From Capsulimonas sp. (GTDB lineage: Bacteria > Armatimonadota > Armatimonadia > Armatimonadales > Capsulimonadaceae), in NCBI GenBank assembly GCA_025963815.1, contig JAOQAA010000024.1:1-6457 (forward strand): a DNA stretch of 6,457 nt, in the 5' to 3' direction. The translations under genes were made by a program, and so were the position numbers. Positions 1-4,378 of this stretch are shown here, one piece after another (position 1 is the stretch's first letter; each line of letters begins with the position of its first letter). The notes under the pieces are model-generated. The model was not told the DNA's origin and made no database searches. It was given only the letters and a program-made list of their open reading frames with translations.

Positions 1-420
1 CTCGCCCGGCGCTAGCTTCGGCGCGGTGAATGTCCGATACCACCAGGAAACGCCGAAGTACGCGCCGTCGGCATTGACAACTTGATTGATGTCGGCCGGA
101 TTCAGGACATGCCCGGGCGCCTTGCCCCAGTAATGCTCCTCCACGGTTCCCGGCAGCGACACACCAAGTCCGGCGCCCGCCGACAGAGCGCCCCACCCGC
201 CCGTCGGCGCGTTGACCGGCAGAGTCTCCAGCTTCACTTCGTCGGGCAGATAGAGTTTATCATCGCGCCAGGACGCTTTGGGATCGAGCAGTAAACGCCA
301 TCCAGAATTGGAAATGGCCGATGTCGAGGGAGAGTGCGCCGCTGGCGAAGCGGCGTATGCAGCGCCGCATTGGCTCAAGACAATGAGCGGCAAGGCAGCA
401 GAGGTGAAATATTTCAACAT
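1..420 (-). CDS. Secreted GH2-like glycoside hydrolase, N-terminal part (cut by left window edge)
   Basis: The frame is open from an ATG at 420 down to the left edge, giving 140 residues; the rest of the gene lies outside the window. An in-frame TGA four codons upstream fixes ATG 420 as the first usable ATG. Residues 1-23 look like a Sec signal peptide: Lys3, a hydrophobic run around LPLIVL, and an A-Y-A cleavage site before residue 24, so the enzyme is probably exported. The mature part begins with a Trp-rich region (W41, W51, W76), then SLPGTVEEHYWG (88-99) and GVSWWYRTFTAP (123-134). This matches the sugar-binding jelly-roll at the front of family GH2 enzymes (beta-galactosidase, beta-glucuronidase, beta-mannosidase group), where G-x-x-W-Y-R-x-F is characteristic. 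The catalytic barrel is not visible, so substrate cannot be named. The gene follows the GntR/LacI regulator and has its own consensus promoter and a long leader, so it is a plausible target of that regulator. Shine-Dalgarno is weak (GAGAA). Confidence 0.85.
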   Translation of the reverse strand, partial: MLKYFTSAALPLIVLSQCGAAYAASPAAHSPSTSAISNSGWRLLLDPKASWRDDKLYLPDEVKLETLPVNAPTGGWGALSAGAGLGVSLPGTVEEHYWGKAPGHVLNPADINQVVNADGAYFGVSWWYRTFTAPKLAPGE

Positions 421-441
421 AAGACGTTCTCACAATCGACG

Positions 442-458
442 CGTGTCACTCAGACACG
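442..458. promoter_or_regulatory. 17-bp palindrome, candidate operator or leader hairpin
   Basis: CGTGTC-ACTCA-GACACG is a perfect 6-bp inverted repeat with a 5-bp centre, 21-37 nt upstream of the GH2-like start codon. Its size and symmetry suit a dimeric GntR/LacI-type regulator such as the one encoded next door. The 7-mer CGTGTCA of its left arm recurs at 600-606, overlapping the -35 box of the same gene's promoter. It could instead act as a small RNA hairpin near the ribosome-binding region. Binding by the neighbour is inference. Confidence 0.4.
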
Positions 459-532
459 GGTACATAGACCGCTATAGAGACAATCACTACCAGGGTATGT
501 TTCGAGGATTTTTTGAAATGATCAGCCAAGAA

Positions 533-558
533 TAGCCGGCGATTGAAATCGCCGGCTA
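533..558 (-). terminator. Strong 11-bp hairpin: weak terminator of the regulator gene or leader attenuator
   Basis: An 11-bp perfect stem (TAGCCGGCGAT / ATCGCCGGCTA in plus-strand reading, TGAA loop) lies between the GntR/LacI regulator stop codon and the GH2-like gene. Read on the minus strand it is followed by TTCTTGG, only moderately T-rich, so it is not a textbook intrinsic terminator. It lies downstream of the GH2-like promoter, in the predicted 5' leader, so any termination here would also affect the GH2-like transcript. Alternatives are transcript stabilisation or processing. Confidence 0.5.
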
Positions 559-578
559 AACGATATGCAGCAGACTCA

Positions 579-607
579 ATTATACTATAGGGTTAAATTC
601 GTGTCAA
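579..607 (-). promoter_or_regulatory. Consensus sigma70 promoter for the GH2-like gene
   Basis: On the minus strand, TTGACA (607-602) and TATAAT (584-579) are separated by exactly 17 bp; both hexamers match the sigma70 consensus perfectly. Transcription should start near 572, giving a leader of about 150 nt before the ATG at 420. The promoter begins only 5 bp past the stop of the upstream regulator gene, so the glycosidase can be expressed independently of it. A promoter this strong normally needs repression: CGTGTCA (600-606) overlaps the -35 box and recurs in the palindrome at 442-458, and a CTATAG self-palindrome abuts the -10 box (585-590). Confidence 0.85.
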
Positions 608-611
608 GAAG

Positions 612-1736
612 TTAATCTGTCTTACGGCGCGCCAAACGCGCCGCGCGGAACTGGCGCGCGGTATCGCTCGTGATATGCGCGACGGCGGGATAAAGATCGG
701 TCATCAGGCGCATCTGCTGCGGAGCGATCTGGGGGGAGTTTAAGCGCTGCTGGATGCGCTTCGCCACCATGGCGCCCATTTCGATGGGACGCTGGACGAG
801 GCGGTGGACACTGTGCGCGAGCGGCTGCATCCGTGGAGGCATGTCGTTAAAGCTGAGGATCGCCAAGTCTTCAGGAACGGACACGCCGAGCTGAACGCAG
901 GCTTCGAGGAGAGCCGCCATAACTGCGTCCTGCTGGCAGGCGATCGCGGTGATGGGCTGATCCTCGCTCAGCAGCTCGGCGAGCACGGTTTCGACACGCC
1001 CGCAGTACTGCTCCCAGGACATGGAGCAGGAAAAGCGCCGCACCCAGCGCTCCGGATCGTCCACCCCGATCTCCTGCTTCATGAACTGCTGGTACCCCGC
1101 GAACCGCTCGCGCACAGAGGAAACTAAGTGCGGAAACTCCATGAAGTAGGCGATGCGGGCATGACCAAGGGCGCGCAGATGCTGCAGGCCCATCAGCATG
1201 GAGCCAAAGTTGTCCGTCATCACGACATCGGCTTCGATCCCTTCAGGCATGCAGTCGATCAGCAGAAGCGGCTTGGCGGCGGCGGCCTTCTTCATCAACG
1301 CCGTGTTTTCCGGCGCGCCGGTCGGATAGCAGATGATCGCGCTGCACTCGGCGACCGCGCGCTCCAGACACTTCGCCTCCTCGACGGCGCTGCCGTGGGT
1401 GCTGAGCGGCACAAGCTGGAGCCCCTCGCCGAGGTTCTCTTCGATACCGGCGGCGTAGGCCCCCTGCGGCAGGTCGGCATGGTTCGTGAAGATCAGGGCG
1501 ACCTTGGTGGCGGGCATCGCGGAACGGTCGGCGACGACGGTGCCGATCTTGCGGCGGCGCACGACCCATCCTTCGCGCTGAAGCTCAGTCAGCGCGCGAT
1601 GCACGGTCATGGGGCTGACGTTCCACTGGGTCGCCATCTCCGTCTCCGACGCAATTCGCGCGCCGGCGTGCAGCTCCCCGCGCCGAATAGCCCCTTTGAT
1701 CGAGGATGCGATCGATACCCACCGTTTTTCTTGCAA
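612..1736 (-). CDS. GntR-type winged-helix / LacI-type sugar-sensing transcriptional regulator
   Basis: The 374-residue protein joins a GntR-family winged helix (about 6-70, with SETEMATQWNVSPMTVHRAL and the wing RRRKIGTVV) to a LacI/periplasmic-binding-protein-like effector domain (about 77-355). LacI-body signs are VMTDNFGSMLMGLQHLRALGHARIAYF-type sequence at 172-198, R-x-x-GY at 211-215, the ligand-site Asp270 in CQQD, and GVSVPEDLAILSFND (284-298). This is the architecture of B. subtilis AraR: a dimer that binds a palindromic operator and responds to a sugar. The start is TTG; no ATG or GTG occurs in frame between it and the upstream stop, and the GntR domain begins within 8 residues, so a start further in would cut the fold. 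The gene stands alone, with 188 nt to the upstream AraC gene, and has its own promoter. Targets are probably the adjacent GH2-like gene and itself; the sugar ligand is unknown. Confidence 0.93.
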   Translation of the reverse strand: MQEKRWVSIASSIKGAIRRGELHAGARIASETEMATQWNVSPMTVHRALTELQREGWVVRRRKIGTVVADRSAMPATKVALIFTNHADLPQGAYAAGIEENLGEGLQLVPLSTHGSAVEEAKCLERAVAECSAIICYPTGAPENTALMKKAAAAKPLLLIDCMPEGIEADVVMTDNFGSMLMGLQHLRALGHARIAYFMEFPHLVSSVRERFAGYQQFMKQEIGVDDPERWVRRFSCSMSWEQYCGRVETVLAELLSEDQPITAIACQQDAVMAALLEACVQLGVSVPEDLAILSFNDMPPRMQPLAHSVHRLVQRPIEMGAMVAKRIQQRLNSPQIAPQQMRLMTDLYPAVAHITSDTARQFRAARLARRKTD

Positions 1737-1871
1737 CGAATTTATCTTTCTCTCGCGGCCCGTAAGCCGCTTCTGAAACTCAAAATGAGGAAATACACAC
1801 GGATTTTACCCCGTTCCCACCCATCCATCGCCGAATGGAAATCAAAAACGTGGGATGTATTCGTAATCTCA

Positions 1872-1900
1872 ATCATAGCATAAATTCGCCGCGCGAGCAA
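1872..1900 (-). promoter_or_regulatory. Extended -10 sigma70 promoter for the GntR/LacI regulator
   Basis: On the minus strand TTGCTC (1900-1895), 17 bp and TATGAT (1877-1872) form a promoter; TG at 1880-1879, one base before the -10 box, gives an extended -10 element that offsets the weak -35. The start would be near 1865, about 130 nt before the TTG at 1736. The spacer contains TAAATTCG (plus strand 1881-1888), also present in the GH2-like promoter spacer (594-601) and inverted beside this gene's start codon (1737-1744). A 5-bp hairpin (1755-1770, GCGGC/GCCGC) lies in the leader near the start. Confidence 0.6.
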
Positions 1901-1924
1901 TACTCTATAGCAAAATTGATATTC

Positions 1925-2740
1925 CTATCGTTTCCCCTGCTTGCGGATCTGGCTGGGCGTGCAGCCCATGCGTTTGCGAAACAAACGGTTAAAATGCTCC
2001 ACGCTGGCAAAGCCGCAGGTCGAGGCGATATGCCCGACCGTCATGGGGAGATGGATCAGCAGCGCCTCCGCATGCCGCAGTCGTACATTGAGCAGATCGT
2101 TCATGGGACTGACGCCGAACTGGCGCGTGTAGACGGTGGCGAACCAGGTCGGATGCCAATTTCCCAGTGAGGCCATCTCTGCTACGGTCCATTCATGAGC
2201 CAAATCGGCGTGAACCCGCATGCGGATGTCGCGCAGCGTGCGCTCCTGGGTCCGCTGCGCCGGAGTCAGAGAATTGTCCAGATCCGACTTCAGGGCGCCG
2301 AACTCCCGGAACAGCCGGCGGATCAAGTCGGACACGGCGTCCTGCCAGTGAAGCGGCTGCTGGACGCGCTCCTGCCGCACTTCTTCCAAAATCGACCGCA
2401 AAAACGGCAGCTCGCCCAGGTCCATCACCGTGTTGATCGGGATTTCGTACTCGGACAAACACGCCGCCACGCCCGAACCGTCGAAGTGAAACCAGGTATT
2501 GAGAAGATCGGCGCTTTCCGCGCGCACAAGCCGCCGGTCGTCGGGCGCATGCACCAGGCTCACGCCGGCGGGCCATTCACGCACGCCACTCGAATCGCTG
2601 AGCACGATAGGGCAGTTATAATACGAGAACGTAAAGTAAGGGGTTTCGTTGTACGGGTCCATCTCGAAGCCGCGGGCGTGGATGGCGTCGATCGCCATCT
2701 CCAGCACTTCAATCGTCCCTGGAGCCTCCACAATTCGCAT
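1925..2740 (-). CDS. AraC-family transcriptional regulator (LamG-free paralogue)
   Basis: The 271 residues, the usual AraC length, consist of an N-terminal cupin-like sensing domain (about 35-125, with TWFHFDGSG at 82-90) and a C-terminal AraC DNA-binding domain (about 168-265). The first helix-turn-helix is around 184-206 (WTVAEMA...) and the second around 234-256 (TVGHIASTCGFASVEHFNRLF), ending with the family signature RKRMGCTPSQIRK. No signal peptide or membrane segment is seen, so it acts in the cytoplasm. The start codon lies 3 nt after the stop of the AraC-LamG gene; GGGAGGAG (2754-2747) inside the end of that gene is its ribosome-binding site, which suggests one mRNA and coupled translation. 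It aligns almost without gaps to the first 262 residues of the upstream protein, so the pair arose by tandem duplication. It most likely activates nearby glycan-degradation genes; the effector is unknown. Confidence 0.93.
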   Translation of the reverse strand: MRIVEAPGTIEVLEMAIDAIHARGFEMDPYNETPYFTFSYYNCPIVLSDSSGVREWPAGVSLVHAPDDRRLVRAESADLLNTWFHFDGSGVAACLSEYEIPINTVMDLGELPFLRSILEEVRQERVQQPLHWQDAVSDLIRRLFREFGALKSDLDNSLTPAQRTQERTLRDIRMRVHADLAHEWTVAEMASLGNWHPTWFATVYTRQFGVSPMNDLLNVRLRHAEALLIHLPMTVGHIASTCGFASVEHFNRLFRKRMGCTPSQIRKQGKR

Positions 2741-2743
2741 GGA

Positions 2744-4291
2744 TTACTCCTCCCGCCGATCTCGCGACAATTCCTCATCGCCCCCGTGATAGAGCGTTTC
2801 GATCTCAGAGGTGGACAGCACGCGGTCATAAACCCTGAGGTCGTCCATGGCGCCGGTCCAGCGGTCCCGAATGGTGTCCATGACTTCGCAGCCGCCTAAA
2901 TAGGTCGCGCGGTCCGCGCGCCAGGGCGTGTGATAGGGAGTTCGTCCGTCCAAAACGCCGTCGATATAGAGCCGGATCTCGCAGTTCTCAGCGTCGTGAA
3001 CCCCGGTGACATGGCGCCATTCGCCATCATGACTGGGCGCGGAGCTCGCGACAAAGATTGCCAGCGGATCGCGTTCCGAAACCGTGACGGCGAATTTAAA
3101 GCCGCCTTCCTGCGAGATGTACTGGAGATAGAACGCGCCGTGGTGAAGATTGCCGATGCTGATCGCCGTCATACGCCCTTGTTTGTCATGGCGCAGCCAT
3201 GCGGACACGGTATAACTGCCCGAAGTGTCAATGACGGTTTCCGCGATCACGGCGTGCCCGGTTCCATCAAAGTACAGAGCGCCGCCGCCCAGACGGCCTT
3301 TTTCCTTGGTCACACCATGAAACAGAGCCGCCGGAGAGTGCTTGCCAAGATCGTCCTCCACGGCGGGTCCGTCTTGATCGAAACTCCAGTGACCGGCGGG
3401 ACGGATATAGAGAAGATCCACCTTCTTAGCCGCCCTGGTGTTCTCCCAAAGGTCCTCGCTTGAGCCGGAGATCGCGGGAAAGGCGCGAGCCTGGGCGGAT
3501 TTTCGCGGAGAACGCCCCATGCGCTCGCGAAACAAGACGTGGAAATTCGATCCTGTGTTGAAGCCGAAATGCTGCGCGGCCTCAACCACGGTGATGGGCA
3601 GATGACGCAGCAGCATCTCGGTGTGGCGCAGGCGTACGTCGATGAGGTCGTCGATCGGGCCGGCGCCGAAACACGACCGGTACGCCACAGCGAAGCGCTG
3701 GGGGCTCATGCTCGCAACGGCCGCCATGTCCTCCACCGTCCAGCGCCGCTGCAAGTCTTTGTAGACATGGGCGCGCACGCCCTGCATCGTCGCCAGCATA
3801 TGCCGCTGGTAAGGGGAAATCTCCACCAAGTCGGTCTGAAAAAGCGCACGGGAGAGACGTCGGAAGATAGCGCGGCAAACTTCCGTCACCGAGTCTTCCC
3901 AATGCCGATGCTTGCGCGCTTGATGCTGGAGCGCTTCGCGCAGCAGCGACGCGAGGAAATCAGGATGCGGGGTCTCGACCGCCTGATTGACGGGGATCCG
4001 ATAGCGCTCAATACACTCCGCGACGCCCGCGCCGGAAAGCTGGAGCCAGGTATGCGTCAGCGGCCCGTCCGCCCGGAAATACTGACGCTGCCCCGGCGCA
4101 TAGAGGATAAACACTCCGCCAGAATACTGACGGCGGTCTTGGCTGTCCAGCAGCGTGATTGGGCTGTCGAAAAACTCAAAAAGATACTCGTCACTCCCCG
4201 TGCGGCGGTCAACCGTATATCCCATGTCATGGGCGGCGTCGATACCGACGAGGGAGAGTGAGATCGGATATGGATATGGCTTTGCGTTCAT
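2744..4291 (-). CDS. AraC-family regulator fused to a C-terminal LamG (ConA-like) domain
   Basis: The protein has 515 residues. Residues 35-125 form a cupin-like AraC sensing domain (TWLQLSGAG at 81-89). Residues 168-265 form the AraC DNA-binding domain with two helix-turn-helices (WTVEDMA at 184; TVVEAAQHFGFNTGSNFHVLF at 234-254; RERMGRSP at 255-262). A linker (about 265-295) leads to a LamG/laminin_G_3-type jelly roll at about 296-503: AGHWSFDQDG, GRLGGGALYFDGTGHAV, YTVSAWLRHD, GEWRHVTGVHD, LYIDGVLDG and the closing MDDLRVYDRVLSTSEIETLY. LamG domains usually sit in secreted proteins and bind carbohydrate or protein; here no signal peptide or membrane helix is seen, so a cytoplasmic role (ligand sensing or partner binding) is inferred. 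ATG 4291 is the first in-frame start (in-frame TAG two codons earlier) and matches the start of the paralogue, but it has no Shine-Dalgarno; the strong one at 4326-4332 is 35 nt away. It forms an operon with the following AraC gene. Confidence 0.93.
   Translation of the reverse strand: MNAKPYPYPISLSLVGIDAAHDMGYTVDRRTGSDEYLFEFFDSPITLLDSQDRRQYSGGVFILYAPGQRQYFRADGPLTHTWLQLSGAGVAECIERYRIPVNQAVETPHPDFLASLLREALQHQARKHRHWEDSVTEVCRAIFRRLSRALFQTDLVEISPYQRHMLATMQGVRAHVYKDLQRRWTVEDMAAVASMSPQRFAVAYRSCFGAGPIDDLIDVRLRHTEMLLRHLPITVVEAAQHFGFNTGSNFHVLFRERMGRSPRKSAQARAFPAISGSSEDLWENTRAAKKVDLLYIRPAGHWSFDQDGPAVEDDLGKHSPAALFHGVTKEKGRLGGGALYFDGTGHAVIAETVIDTSGSYTVSAWLRHDKQGRMTAISIGNLHHGAFYLQYISQEGGFKFAVTVSERDPLAIFVASSAPSHDGEWRHVTGVHDAENCEIRLYIDGVLDGRTPYHTPWRADRATYLGGCEVMDTIRDRWTGAMDDLRVYDRVLSTSEIETLYHGGDEELSRDRREE
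2747..2754 (-). promoter_or_regulatory. Ribosome-binding site of the downstream AraC gene, inside the AraC-LamG gene
   Basis: On the minus strand GGGAGGAG precedes TAATCC and the ATG at 2740, a good Shine-Dalgarno at 6 nt spacing. It encodes the last Arg/Glu codons of the AraC-LamG protein, so ribosomes finishing that gene are placed at the start of the next. Confidence 0.8.
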
Positions 4292-4322
4292 GGGCGACTA
4301 TTGCGAACCAGTATGCTTTCAT
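4227..4322 (-). CDS. Possible 31-residue leader peptide overlapping the AraC-LamG start
   Basis: A strong Shine-Dalgarno (AGGAGGT, 4332-4326) stands 4 nt before an ATG at 4322 that opens a 31-codon frame beginning MKAYWFAIVAHERKA and ending in a TGA at 4227. This frame overlaps the first 65 nt of the AraC-LamG gene in another reading frame. No family is recognised; the tail is Arg-rich (RRYRRR). It is reported because the best ribosome-binding site in the gap serves this frame and not the regulator. It may be a leader peptide that feeds ribosomes to the AraC-LamG start, or chance. One base fewer in the CCC at 4292-4294 would join it in frame to the regulator, so a sequence error is also possible. 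Confidence 0.22.
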   Translation of the reverse strand: MKAYWFAIVAHERKAISISDLTLPRRYRRRP

Positions 4323-4325
4323 TTT

Positions 4326-4332
4326 ACCTCCT
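4326..4332 (-). promoter_or_regulatory. Strong Shine-Dalgarno in the gap before the AraC-LamG gene
   Basis: AGGAGGT on the minus strand is the only strong ribosome-binding site in the 87-nt gap between the GH95-like stop (4379) and ATG 4291. It is 4 nt from ATG 4322 and about 35 nt from ATG 4291. The preceding sequence can fold TCCTC-GCGGAA-GAGGA, a short stem that would partly hide the site. Confidence 0.6.
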
Positions 4333-4378
4333 CTTCCGCGAGGAACAGTCAACAAACAGAGAATAGATCAATGGTGGC

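Noticed and set aside
361..420. Possible lipoprotein signal (LSQC) in the GH2-like leader peptide
   Set aside because: Gln at the position before Cys does not fit a lipobox, while AYA-A five residues later is a good ordinary signal-peptidase site.
82..535. Two plus-strand open frames of 70 and 85 codons near the left edge
   Set aside because: The first is wholly antisense to the GH2-like N-terminus; the second covers its signal peptide and leader. Neither shows family motifs or a good ribosome-binding site.
533..558. Hairpin as a definite rho-independent terminator
   Set aside because: The stem is convincing, but the T-run is weak on both strands and the hairpin lies downstream of the next gene's promoter, so the role is left open.
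1128..1883. 251-codon plus-strand open frame
   Set aside because: It runs antisense across the well-supported GntR/LacI gene and its promoter; the composition (Arg/Gly/His/Asp-rich, no recognisable motif) is that of a GC-rich shadow frame.
2195..2899. 234-codon plus-strand open frame
   Set aside because: It is antisense to both AraC genes, shows no family motifs, and crosses the junction of two supported genes.
3539..4261. 240-codon plus-strand open frame
   Set aside because: It lies opposite the AraC part of the AraC-LamG gene; no domain is seen and the opposite strand is strongly supported.
4323..4378. Promoter for the AraC-LamG gene (a TTGACT word is present)
   Set aside because: No -10-like hexamer lies at suitable spacing before the ribosome-binding site, so read-through from the GH95-like gene is the simpler view.
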